DNA of 64,000 nucleotides from CAZLBC01 sp964557575 (lineage in GTDB: Bacteria; Planctomycetota; Phycisphaerae; SM23-33), in assembly GCA_964557575.1 (NCBI GenBank), contig CAZLBC010000017.1, forward strand, positions 4,782 to 68,781, in the 5' to 3' direction. Positions 35,812-43,867 of the stretch are shown here, in pieces. Below the pieces are notes generated by a model. That model did not search any database. It was not told where the DNA came from and worked only from the letters and a program-made list of their open reading frames with translations. The number at the start of each line of letters is the position of its first letter. Position 1 is the first letter of the stretch. Position numbers and translations under genes: made by a program.

Positions 35812-37050
35812 TTACCTTCCCGCGAATGCGAGTATCCGGGCGGCCGATTCGCAGCCGCCCCGGTCGCTGATCCTGAGGATGACGTTCCCCGACGCCGCCT
35901 GGTCGAGGGGAACCCGCCAACTGACGCTTCCACTGCTTGCCGGAAGCACGGCCAGCCGGTTCCAGGTCCGGCCGGTATCCCACGAGACCTCGATAACGAC
36001 CGTGCGAATATCGGCCGCGGCGTCCCAGCGAACCAGGTAGGTCCCGCCCGGAGCGACCGTCGCGTCCGCGGCCGGCCCGATGATACGGATCCGGTCGGCC
36101 GCCGCGGTCGGCGGATCAGGTTCGAGCCGGTCGGGAGCGGGGCGCAGACGCCGGTTGGTATCCTCGATCACCGCGGCCAGCGAGACATCTTCGAATGCCG
36201 GATCGCCGACGAGCCGGGCGTAATACGTACCGCTCACCGGCCGTGAAATCGTGACCGCCTGGACGGTGCCGTCGCGGCTCGATGCGTGGTCGTTATCCGC
36301 GACGGTCGGCAGGGCCTCGCGGCTGACCAGCAGCCGGCAGTTACCCCTGCCGCCGCGGGTCAGGAAGGCGACCCCGCGGGCGTTGCGGGGAACCTCCACG
36401 CGAAAAAAGTCGGTGCACCGGCGGCCGCCGCAGAGGTCGTCGACCCGCCGCCCCGACCGCAGCGTCGTGAGCCTGATACCCCGCGCGTCGAGGCGATCGT
36501 CGCGATCGCGGTAACGGTCACGGTAGCGATCATCGTCATCGTCATCATCATCGCCGCCGCCCCGGGAGGCAGCCAGTTCGCAGAGCCCGCCGATAATGGC
36601 CGGCGCCGCACGGGCTATCATGTCACCCGCACCGGGACCGCGTGGGACGTTGTACCGGGCGACCAGCCGCGCGCCGGCCCCGTACGCCGTGACCCCCTGG
36701 ACGAGGATCTGCCAGCGGCCGGGCGCGGGGTTGTGAACACATACCGTCTCGTTGTTTCCCGGGTTCATGCTGGCCGGCCGCCACGGGTGGCCGGCGTGCC
36801 TGACGCGCAGGGTCAGGTTGCCGGCGCCGCCGTGCGTCTGGACCTCGAAGTAGTCCGCGCCGCGGGGGACGTCGATGTGTGCCCACCGCGAGCTGCCGGC
36901 CGGGCCGTGTATGGCGATCGGCCGATCGTGTCTCAGCCGCACGCCCTGGGACCGGGCGGTTTCAGGGAACAGGGAAACGACGGCTATCGATGCGGCCGCC
37001 GCAACGAGAAACAACCCTTTACGCGCTGCAAACATCATTTCCGCACTCAT
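35812..37050 (-). CDS. Secreted PPC-domain protein with poly-Asp linker
   Basis: The 412-residue exported protein has a signal peptide (about 5-35). Two beta-sandwich domains of the bacterial pre-peptidase C-terminal type follow: residues about 40-140 (RWAHIDVPRGADYFEVQTHG, GRWQILVQGVTAYG) and 195-300 (DFFRVEVPRNARGVAFLTRG, SGTYYARLVGDPAF). Between them runs a stretch of eight Asp then Arg/Tyr/Asp repeats. The end (about 320-412) resembles an Ig-like or fibronectin-type domain: YLVRWDAAADIRTVVIEVSWD. There is no protease domain. ATG 37050 was chosen because AAGGAG lies seven bases upstream; the frame extends ten codons further without one. The Asp run may bind Ca2+, which is an inference. Confidence 0.8.
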   Translation of the reverse strand: MSAEMMFAARKGLFLVAAAASIAVVSLFPETARSQGVRLRHDRPIAIHGPAGSSRWAHIDVPRGADYFEVQTHGGAGNLTLRVRHAGHPWRPASMNPGNNETVCVHNPAPGRWQILVQGVTAYGAGARLVARYNVPRGPGAGDMIARAAPAIIGGLCELAASRGGGDDDDDDDDRYRDRYRDRDDRLDARGIRLTTLRSGRRVDDLCGGRRCTDFFRVEVPRNARGVAFLTRGGRGNCRLLVSREALPTVADNDHASSRDGTVQAVTISRPVSGTYYARLVGDPAFEDVSLAAVIEDTNRRLRPAPDRLEPDPPTAAADRIRIIGPAADATVAPGGTYLVRWDAAADIRTVVIEVSWDTGRTWNRLAVLPASSGSVSWRVPLDQAASGNVILRISDRGGCESAARILAFAGR

Positions 37051-37335
37051 CACACATCTCCTTTCACGTACACACTGCAAATGCCCCCACCTGTTATAAG
37101 ATTCGCAACGTCCGTGCCAAACGAGCGAGCCCTGCCCAAAATAACTGCGATGCGATAATTAAGTGTATTTATTTAAAGCAATTAAACGATTTCCCCTTTC
37201 CCGTTGCGTGATACGATTCCCCCGCAAGAGCGACGTAAAACGGGGTATGTTACCCGCGCGGATTTCCCACCTGGATATTCACCCCCGATTTCTGTACCAT
37301 AGACAATCCACCCGTACATCGAGGAGATACCAGCA

Positions 37336-39279
37336 ATGAATCGCAGAAAGATATCCGCCGTTGTGCCCCTCTCATACCTGTTTCTCGCTGCCGCGCTGCT
37401 GACCGCTCCCCCCGCCGCTCGGGGTGCGGAAAAGGCGACGGTGGCCTCACCCGGCGGGGACGTGACGATCATCTGCGAACTCGCCGACGGCCGTCCCGCG
37501 TATTCCGTCAGATACCGCGGCCGCACCGTCGTCGACTCCTCGCCCCTCGGCCTGGCGTTCGGCACGGACGCCCCGGCGTGGACGATGGCGGGACGGGAAC
37601 CCGGTGACGTCGATTCGCGGTGGGAACCGGTGTTCGGGAAGCGGAGCACGGTCCGCAACCGCTACCGCAGCCTGCGGGTTTCCCTGGCGCGGGCGGCCGG
37701 CGAGCCGGCCGCGATGGACATCGTCTTTCGGGCCTACGACGACGGCGCCGCCTTCCGGTATGTCGTCGGACCGCGGGACACCGAACCGGCAACGGTCACC
37801 ATTGCCGGCGACCGATCGGCGTTCAACCTCCCGGCCGGTTCGACCGGCTGGTGCTACAACCGCGAGCACCGCCCGAAGGGTCCGTTTTCCCTGAAGGACA
37901 CCGGCGGCGGGCTGCAACTGCCGGTACTCGTCGACGCCGGCGACGGGGCCTGGCTGGCCGTCGCCGAGGCGGCCCTGTACGGCTTTCCCCCCTTCCGGCC
38001 GACGACCGCAAAGGGTTCCGCTGCCGTCGGCGTGGAGATAGACACGGCCGCGGTCCAAACCCCCTTCGCCACCCCGTGGCGGGTGGTGATGCTCGGGGAC
38101 CATCCCGGGCGGCTCGTGGACTCGGACCTCATGGCCAACCTCAATCCCCCCTGCAAAAACGAGGAATTCACCTGGCTGAAATCCGGCGTCTCGTTCTGGG
38201 ACTGGCGGGCGATCGGCTACAGGGCAGACGACGGCTTCGTGTACGGCCAGGATTTCGAGACCTGGAAGCGGTTCATCGACCTCGGCGCCGAGACCGGGGT
38301 ACCCTTCCTCCTGATCGACGCCAACTGGTACGGACCGGAGTTCTCCGGTGAATCCGACCCATTCACCGGCGGCAAGTCCGGCCAGGTCCGCCGGGCGATC
38401 GACTACGGGAAGAAAAAAGGCGTCGGGCTCGTGCTGTACCTGAACCACGTGGCCGGAAAGAAGTTCGGGACCGAAAAAATCGTCGCCGCCTACGCAAAAT
38501 GGGGTGCCGCGGGGATCAAGTACGGCTTCATGCGGGGCCTCCGCGGCCGGGACAAGGTCAATTACACCCGGAAGATCATCACCGCCTGCGCGAAGAACCG
38601 GCTGTCGGTCAACTTCCACGACGGGCCGGTTCCGCCCAGCGGGGACGAGCGAACCTGGCCGAATTGCCAGACCCGCGAGTACTGCCACGCCCAGTCGGAC
38701 GCCAAGCGGTCCTTCTCGCCCGGGACCTTCATCCTCCAGGCCTACGTCAACAACCTGATGGGCCCGATCGACATGGACAACGGGATGTTCGACCTGAACA
38801 ACGCCATGGCCCCGCGGCCCAGGGTCTTCGCGCAGGTGTACTCGACGATCGTCGCCGAGGCCGCCCGCACCCTGATCATCTACTCGGGCCTGACCGTGAT
38901 TCCCGACGCCGCCGGCTTCTATCGGAAACACGGGGAGCTGTTCGGGTTCATCGCCGCCCAGAAGCAGCCCTGGCGTGAGAGCCGGACGCTCGCCGGGGAA
39001 ATGGGCGAATACATCGTCACGATGCGGCGGACCGGGGATACGTTCCTGGTCGCCGCGGCCACGGACGAGGAGGCGCGGACGGTCGGGATCCCGCTGGATT
39101 TCCTGCCGGACGGGGAGTACGCGACGGTCATCCACCGGGACGCCGCCGACGCCCATTACAAGACCAATCGCGAGGCGTACGAGACCGAGAAGCGCGCGGC
39201 CACCGCGAAGGACACGATCGAGGCGGCCATGGCACCGGGCGGCGGCTTCTGCATGACGATCCGGCCGAAGGGGAAATAG
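37336..39279 (+). CDS. GH97-family glycoside hydrolase of a divergent subfamily
   Basis: The 647-residue secreted protein has a signal peptide (about 1-30), a GH97 N-terminal beta-sandwich (about 35-290) and the catalytic barrel (about 290-540). Recognised stretches are LIDANWYG, GVGLVLYLNHVAG, KWGAAGIKYGFMRG, NFHDGPVPPSGDERTWPN and TREYCHAQSDAKRSF, then VNNLMGPIDMDNGMFDL. GH97 enzymes are alpha-glucosidases or alpha-galactosidases. In typical members, as I recall, the segment corresponding to KYGFM reads K-x-D-F-M with the nucleophile Asp, and the TRE segment continues EGV-x-G-x-E; both are changed here, so chemistry may differ. GAGGAG precedes the ATG. Confidence 0.8.
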   Translation: MNRRKISAVVPLSYLFLAAALLTAPPAARGAEKATVASPGGDVTIICELADGRPAYSVRYRGRTVVDSSPLGLAFGTDAPAWTMAGREPGDVDSRWEPVFGKRSTVRNRYRSLRVSLARAAGEPAAMDIVFRAYDDGAAFRYVVGPRDTEPATVTIAGDRSAFNLPAGSTGWCYNREHRPKGPFSLKDTGGGLQLPVLVDAGDGAWLAVAEAALYGFPPFRPTTAKGSAAVGVEIDTAAVQTPFATPWRVVMLGDHPGRLVDSDLMANLNPPCKNEEFTWLKSGVSFWDWRAIGYRADDGFVYGQDFETWKRFIDLGAETGVPFLLIDANWYGPEFSGESDPFTGGKSGQVRRAIDYGKKKGVGLVLYLNHVAGKKFGTEKIVAAYAKWGAAGIKYGFMRGLRGRDKVNYTRKIITACAKNRLSVNFHDGPVPPSGDERTWPNCQTREYCHAQSDAKRSFSPGTFILQAYVNNLMGPIDMDNGMFDLNNAMAPRPRVFAQVYSTIVAEAARTLIIYSGLTVIPDAAGFYRKHGELFGFIAAQKQPWRESRTLAGEMGEYIVTMRRTGDTFLVAAATDEEARTVGIPLDFLPDGEYATVIHRDAADAHYKTNREAYETEKRAATAKDTIEAAMAPGGGFCMTIRPKGK

Positions 39280-39373
39280 GAACAAAAGGGGTACATCGCT
39301 CAAATCAATCCACCGAGAGTTGTAGGTTATCTTTTTTTCAACACGGCTACGTAGACGCACATCCCATCGGTAC

Positions 39374-40027
39374 ATGGTTCAAAAGCAACCGCATCACGAA
39401 AGACACATCCCTGAAAAATCGCTTCCTTCCGGGAACAATACCCTGAGCGCTTCGTCCGGGAAGAATTTCCATTGGGCCGTCGTGAAGCTTGATCTACACA
39501 AAGATCCGGGAAAAATCATCGCCAGGTACGATTTCGATACCGACCGGGGTGGCGTGGGAATGTACGGCAAACACGTACTGGCCTGGTCTGAAGGTAAAAC
39601 CGTGCGCCTTGGACCGGATGGCTTGAAGGTGACTGCCGAACTGAATGGTGTCCCGGCGAGTTCCCGGTCAGCACCTCATGAAGTTGACATAATGGACGAT
39701 GAAGAATTATTAATGGTGGATTATTCTCAGCGGGAGAAGTACCGGGTCGGATGCGCAAGCGCAGCTACCGGCAAATGTGATTTCGTGGAAATGCCGAAAG
39801 GACATCGATTTGTCTGTGCCAGTCATTCTCGGAACCTTGCCGTGTTCCAGGGCGCTGATGACCTCCTCGAAATATGGAAACTGGAGTATGGCAGGAGCAG
39901 GATTGTATTTTCGATGGAAATAATGAAGAGCCGTACAGGTCATGCCGAGTTCGGGTTCGGCGGCGACCTGCTGCTGTACGACGGCCGGAATTATTCGATT
40001 GTCAGGTACGACCCCTGGGCGAATTGA
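39374..40027 (+). CDS. Hypothetical protein, perhaps a propeller fragment
   Basis: The 217-residue product has no signal peptide and no domain I recognise. Repeated beta-strand-rich units (GKHVLAWSEGKTVRLG, RNLAVFQGADDLLEIWKLE, GDLLLYDGRNYSIVRYD) suggest part of a beta-propeller missing its start. The region upstream (39280-39373) has no export signal in frame and no good ribosome site. Base composition is lower in GC than GH97. It may be the 3' part of a damaged gene like others in this window, or an intact gene of recent arrival. Confidence 0.4.
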   Translation: MVQKQPHHERHIPEKSLPSGNNTLSASSGKNFHWAVVKLDLHKDPGKIIARYDFDTDRGGVGMYGKHVLAWSEGKTVRLGPDGLKVTAELNGVPASSRSAPHEVDIMDDEELLMVDYSQREKYRVGCASAATGKCDFVEMPKGHRFVCASHSRNLAVFQGADDLLEIWKLEYGRSRIVFSMEIMKSRTGHAEFGFGGDLLLYDGRNYSIVRYDPWAN

Positions 40028-40259
40028 ATTGCGGGCAGTGAAGTACAGCGGTTTTTACCAAGAGTAATCCGCATCCCAAAGCATTACGGCACCGTATTCG
40101 GCACCGCAAACTGTTTTATTCTCATAACTACTTTATTAACAATGCACTATAACTTTCCTTTGCCCTTTTGCCAACGAGAATGTCACGAGTTGGGATCTTG
40201 GGCAGACATTCAAGTGTTGAAGAAGGCCAGATAATCCAAAAAATGTTTATTTGATGCTT

Positions 40260-40284
40260 GATAGTTGCAATAAATACAACTATC
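40260..40284 (+). promoter_or_regulatory. Inverted repeat at the abiE start, candidate AbiEi operator
   Basis: GATAGTTG (40260-40267) and CAACTATC (40277-40284) form a perfect 8-bp inverted repeat with a 9-base AT-rich spacer, directly against the abiEi ATG. AbiEi antitoxins are known to repress their own promoter through inverted repeats, so this is the likely operator. Confidence 0.6.
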
Positions 40285-40899
40285 ATGCTTAGTATGAACA
40301 ACATAGAGTACACGTCTGAGCCGATTGTTGACACACTCCGGATGAAGCAATGGCTGGGGGATATCGGCGACAAGCGCGGGAAGATTGCCCGAATGATACA
40401 CACCGGGCAGTTGCTTCAACTCCGGCGAGGGCTGTACGCAACGCGGCGCGATATCAATCCCTATTGTCTCGCCGCGAGCATCTACGGCCCTTCGTATATC
40501 AGCTTCGAAACCGCCCTTTCTTATCACGGGTTGATTCCCGATGCGGTCTATGAAATTACGTCGGCAACCCTGAAACGGTCGCGCGAGTTTGAAAATGACT
40601 TCGGGCGCTATCGATACCGTGCAATCCCGCGAAAGGTGTATCCCCTTGGAATTGAACGCTCAACAGAGGCAAGTATTCCATTCCTGATCGCATCGCCGAC
40701 CAAGGCGTTGTGCGACCGTATTGCACTTGAGCCCGGAATGCGGTCTATGTCGGATGTGCGACAATGGGCCGAATTGATGCGACTGAATGATGAACACCGG
40801 TTCGATCCTGCGGTCCTGAACGCCTGCGCTGAGAACTACAGGCGCCCCGCTGTGCGACTCCTCGGGCGCACCATCGAAAAGTATGGAGGATTGTCATGA
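40285..40899 (+). CDS. abiEi: AbiEi-family type IV antitoxin
   Basis: The 204-residue protein is the antitoxin of an AbiE system: an N-terminal winged helix (KQWLGDIGDKRGKIARMIHT, LQLRRGLYATRRD) and the AbiEi C-terminal domain (YGPSYISFETALSYHGL, SPTKALCDRIA). It is expected to repress the operon and block the toxin without direct contact. The ATG at 40285 adjoins an inverted repeat; ATG 40294 is an alternative, and no ribosome site precedes either, so a leaderless message is possible. The stop overlaps the abiEii start as ATGA. Confidence 0.85.
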   Translation: MLSMNNIEYTSEPIVDTLRMKQWLGDIGDKRGKIARMIHTGQLLQLRRGLYATRRDINPYCLAASIYGPSYISFETALSYHGLIPDAVYEITSATLKRSREFENDFGRYRYRAIPRKVYPLGIERSTEASIPFLIASPTKALCDRIALEPGMRSMSDVRQWAELMRLNDEHRFDPAVLNACAENYRRPAVRLLGRTIEKYGGLS

Positions 40900-41765
40900 A
40901 CAAGGCGATTGAAGACATGTTGCGTCCTTACGCCCCGGTTACGCCACTGGATTGGATGTATGCTATTCGCGAAATAGTCCAGGAAATCGCCCTTCTCGGT
41001 TTCTGGCGCAGCGGGTTCTTCGAGCAAGCCGCCTTCTGCGGCGGAACCGCGTTGAGGATTTTCCACGGGCTGAACCGCTTCTCGGAAGACCTCGATTTCT
41101 CACTGGGCAGCGAAGAGGACGAGGCGCGTCTTGAATCCGCCCTTTCGGCACTGGAGGACGAACTGGCGGCCTGGGGCTTTTCATTCGAAGCCGAGCCGAA
41201 GTCTTCCGGCGAACGAACCGGAATCGAGTCGGCTTTCTTGAAGGGAAACACCCGTATTAACCTGTTGAACATCGGAGTGCCCGAGGAACTGTGGCGACAC
41301 TTCCCTCGCAACCGGAAGATCTCGATCAAACTCGAACTGGACACCGCACCACCGCCTTGTGCGTTGACCGAGGTCAAAACCCACCTGTTGCCGACCCCGT
41401 TTCAGGTGCGATTGTACGACCTTCCCAGTCTCTTTGCCGGAAAGCTGCACGCCCTGCTCTTTCGAGACTGGAAGAGCCGGGTAAAGGGCCGTGACTTCTT
41501 TGATTTTGTCTGGTTTATCGGACGAGGCGTGCCGGTCAACCTGCCGCATCTGGAGGCGAGGATACTGCAGAGCGGAAACCTGAAAACCAAAACACTGGAC
41601 CTTTCGGGCCTGCAGTCGCTGCTGATCGAGCGATTTGAGAAGGTCGATCTTGCCGCGGCGGCCGGCGAAGTCCGCCCCTATCTTCGTGACGCACGCGAAC
41701 TTACGCTGTGGTCCGAGAAATTCTTCAGGGACCTGGTCCCCGGGTTGACTGAGGCCCGCCCATAA
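40896..41765 (+). CDS. abiEii: AbiEii-family nucleotidyltransferase toxin
   Basis: The 289-residue protein is the toxin of the pair. It has the nucleotidyltransferase motif I with GGTALR (residues 49-54) and SEDLDF (63-68), so the catalytic Asp pair is present. Motif IV-like KLHALLFRDWKSRVKGRDFFDF lies near residues 190-211. AbiEii proteins transfer nucleotides to RNA and halt growth, acting against phages or as stabilisers. The start overlaps abiEi by four bases. The length is close to that of known members and no damage is visible. Confidence 0.88.
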   Translation: MNKAIEDMLRPYAPVTPLDWMYAIREIVQEIALLGFWRSGFFEQAAFCGGTALRIFHGLNRFSEDLDFSLGSEEDEARLESALSALEDELAAWGFSFEAEPKSSGERTGIESAFLKGNTRINLLNIGVPEELWRHFPRNRKISIKLELDTAPPPCALTEVKTHLLPTPFQVRLYDLPSLFAGKLHALLFRDWKSRVKGRDFFDFVWFIGRGVPVNLPHLEARILQSGNLKTKTLDLSGLQSLLIERFEKVDLAAAAGEVRPYLRDARELTLWSEKFFRDLVPGLTEARP

Positions 41766-41879
41766 TAGGGTTTGATGACCGGACGCCCGGGAGCGTATTC
41801 GGCACCGGTTTGGATCACCGAAACGATCACAAACGCCGTAGGGAAGGCCGGGGAAATGGAGGGGGCACCAGGCTGTCAT

Positions 41880-42023
41880 TCAGTGATTGAAGAAGGGCCA
41901 CCTGCCGGGCCTGCTCCGGAGTGTTGAGCGAATAGAAATGTCTTTTGCCAGCCGGTACTGGCTGATTGCCATGGGCTTCAGGAAGTCTTCCAGCAGCATT
42001 TCTCCAGGATGTATTGGTGTCAT
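41880..42023 (-). pseudogene. higA: HigA-type XRE antitoxin fragment
   Basis: The 47-codon ORF begins MTPIHPGEMLLEDFLKPMAI and SQYRLAKDI, the classic start of HigA addiction-module antitoxins. The similarity ends after about 31 residues and the frame closes 16 codons later, where a HigA of about 95-100 residues would continue through its recognition helix. No higB toxin is seen on either side. Another frame (41827-41940) carries a short stretch, TPEQARQVALLQSLNDSL, that could be the tail of another gene joined here. This is the fourth gene in the window that keeps its 5' part and loses the rest. Confidence 0.7.
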
Positions 42024-42062
42024 TTTTGACAGGTGCACTGCTCCTCAATGGTAATCCCTCCC

Positions 42063-42980
42063 CTACTTCCATTTTACTTCCGACGGTTCCTTTATGCTGA
42101 CCTTCTCCGCGTCGGGGAAAGACGGGGGAACCGGAAGGGTGACCGTGCCGGTGGCGACGAACTCGGTGCCGCGGGCGAGGAGGGTCTGGAAACCGACGCA
42201 CTTGAGGGGGTCGGTGCCGCCGGCGTGGCCGAGGGTGATGTGGCAGACTGTTCCCTTGCCGTACGCGATGACCATCACCATCGGCTCGTCGACCTTCGTC
42301 CGCTTGGAATGGGCCGAGGCGAGGACGGTCACGTTCTTGCAGGGACCGCGGAGTGAGTTGTAGAGTTCCTCCTTTGCGTGCATCCAGACGGGGGGCAGGC
42401 CCTTCATGATCGGGTGGTCGGGCGCCTCGGTCTTGATCGGAAAGGCCCACTGGGACCCGTGGCTGCCGCTGCGCCCCTTCGGCGCCGGGTCCGGGGTCCA
42501 CTTCCCGTCCTTTTTCCGCAGGAGGCAGCCGTCCTTGGGCTTTCGGCCGCCCCACCCGCCGACGGCGATCATCTCGTTGTAGGCCGGCCAGTCGGCCGAG
42601 GAATTGTCGGCGGCGTGGATGGGCACGAAGCCGCCGCCGCCGGCGACGTACTCCTCGAACTCCTTGCGCCGCGCCGCCGGCCAGCGACATTTACCCTTGT
42701 CGTTGTAGTTGCTGACCACGGCCGCGTACCGGGAGAACGCGGGCTTCCACTCGTCCCACTTCTCTTTGGGGTCCTTGTTGGAAGGAAGCTGCGAGACGTC
42801 GACGGAAAACCGGCCGGTCGACTCGAGAATCGCCACCGTGACCGGCCGCATCGCCTTCCAGTTGTGGTTGTTCTCCCCGTCGATCAGCAGGATCTTGATC
42901 TTGTCGGCGGCCGGTGCGGGGCCCACGATACCAACGAGGACGACGGCGGCTGTCAGCAGCAACAGAATGCGTTTGAACAT
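42063..42980 (-). CDS. Secreted ThuA-domain protein
   Basis: The 305-residue protein has a signal peptide (about 1-23) and a ThuA-like class I glutamine amidotransferase fold: KIKILLIDGENNHNWKAM, then FEEYVAGGGGFVPIHAADN, VGGWGGRKPK, and near the end VMVIAYGKGTVCHITLGHAG. ThuA domains are frequent in planctomycete secreted proteins and are linked to trehalose or other sugar use, but the reaction is not known. AAAGGAG lies directly before ATG 42980; twelve further in-frame codons upstream were left out. It faces away from the TetR gene, separated by 187 bases. The same fold occurs at the C-terminus of the HEAT-ThuA fusion at 45188-48487. Confidence 0.85.
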   Translation of the reverse strand: MFKRILLLLTAAVVLVGIVGPAPAADKIKILLIDGENNHNWKAMRPVTVAILESTGRFSVDVSQLPSNKDPKEKWDEWKPAFSRYAAVVSNYNDKGKCRWPAARRKEFEEYVAGGGGFVPIHAADNSSADWPAYNEMIAVGGWGGRKPKDGCLLRKKDGKWTPDPAPKGRSGSHGSQWAFPIKTEAPDHPIMKGLPPVWMHAKEELYNSLRGPCKNVTVLASAHSKRTKVDEPMVMVIAYGKGTVCHITLGHAGGTDPLKCVGFQTLLARGTEFVATGTVTLPVPPSFPDAEKVSIKEPSEVKWK

Positions 42981-43131
42981 GATTTTCTCCTTTGTATTAC
43001 GCGCTTTGGTACTCACGACGTGATACGATTGTACCGTCGCCGGTGAAACAATTCCTTAACGATACCACAACTTACTAGCACTATAGCACATTGGCTTCTT
43101 TCACTCCCGAAAACAAAATAAAAAAGGGGCT

Positions 43132-43159
43132 TGCAATGAACCATACCGGCTGGTATGGT
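43132..43159 (+). promoter_or_regulatory. TetR gene promoter with embedded operator
   Basis: TTGCAA (-35, 43132-43137) and TATGGT (-10, 43154-43159) are 16 bases apart. The palindrome CATACCGGCTGGTATG (43142-43157) fills the spacer and runs into the -10. The ATG is nine bases after the -10, so the message is leaderless or nearly so. The same palindrome recurs at the downstream operon. Confidence 0.65.
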
Positions 43160-43167
43160 AAACGATC

Positions 43168-43770
43168 ATGCCGACACTCGCGCCCCACATGCCAGAAAAG
43201 CTCGCCGAAAGCGCCTTTGCGCTGTTTTCCGAAAAGGGAATCAACAACGTCAACCTCGACGCCGTCGCGGCCAGGGCGGGCGTGACCAAGGGCAGCCTGT
43301 ATCACCACTACGGCTGCAAGAAAGAACTGGTGATCGCCGCCTGCAACCACTACTACCGCCGGTGGCGGGAGAACATAGACGCCGAGCTGGCCCCCCTTGC
43401 CGACCCGCTTGAGCGGCTTGAAAAGGTCGTCGAATCATCCGTGCGATCCTGCATCATGGATCCCCGGAACCGCATTTTCACCACGGAAGTCTGGGCGCTG
43501 TCCATCAGCGATGAGGATATCCGCGCCGGGTGGGCGCGGTTTTACGACGCGGTGCGTGAACTCTACATCGGCCTCCTCGAGGCGGTCGCCGACGCCGGCC
43601 TGGTCGGCGCCGGCGATCCGCGCCGGGCGGTCAACCTGATGCTCACCGCCCTCGAGGGCGTCAAGCAACGGGCGCTGTTCGAACCGGCGATCTGCAATCC
43701 CGCCGACCAGCGGGCGATCATCGAGGACCTGATGCGGATCCTCGGTGCCCCGCCGCCGAAAGGGGTATAG
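43168..43770 (+). CDS. TetR-family transcriptional repressor
   Basis: The 200-residue protein has a TetR helix-turn-helix at residues about 10-57 (ALFSEKGINNVNLDAVAARA, GVTKGSLYHHYGCKKELV) and a helical ligand-binding C-terminal half typical in length. The ligand is not predictable. Its own promoter and that of the following Gfo/Idh/MocA gene contain nearly identical 16-bp palindromes inside the -35/-10 spacer, so it very probably represses both. ATG 43168 has no ribosome site and lies just after the promoter; ATG 43189 is an alternative with none either. Confidence 0.9.
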   Translation: MPTLAPHMPEKLAESAFALFSEKGINNVNLDAVAARAGVTKGSLYHHYGCKKELVIAACNHYYRRWRENIDAELAPLADPLERLEKVVESSVRSCIMDPRNRIFTTEVWALSISDEDIRAGWARFYDAVRELYIGLLEAVADAGLVGAGDPRRAVNLMLTALEGVKQRALFEPAICNPADQRAIIEDLMRILGAPPPKGV

Positions 43771-43808
43771 GGACATACCCGTCGGGGAAACGCGAAAATG
43801 ATGTTTTT

Positions 43809-43837
43809 TTGAAACGGAACATACCGGTCGGTATGAC
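43809..43837 (+). promoter_or_regulatory. Gfo/Idh/MocA promoter with TetR operator
   Basis: TTGAAA (-35, 43809-43814) and TATGAC (-10, 43832-43837) are 17 bases apart. CATACCGGTCGGTATG (43820-43835) overlaps the spacer and -10. It differs from the palindrome upstream of the tetR gene only in its two central bases. AAGGAG follows at 43856-43861. Confidence 0.75.
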
Positions 43838-43867
43838 ACGCTGACAACAGCGAACAAGGAGCTGATC

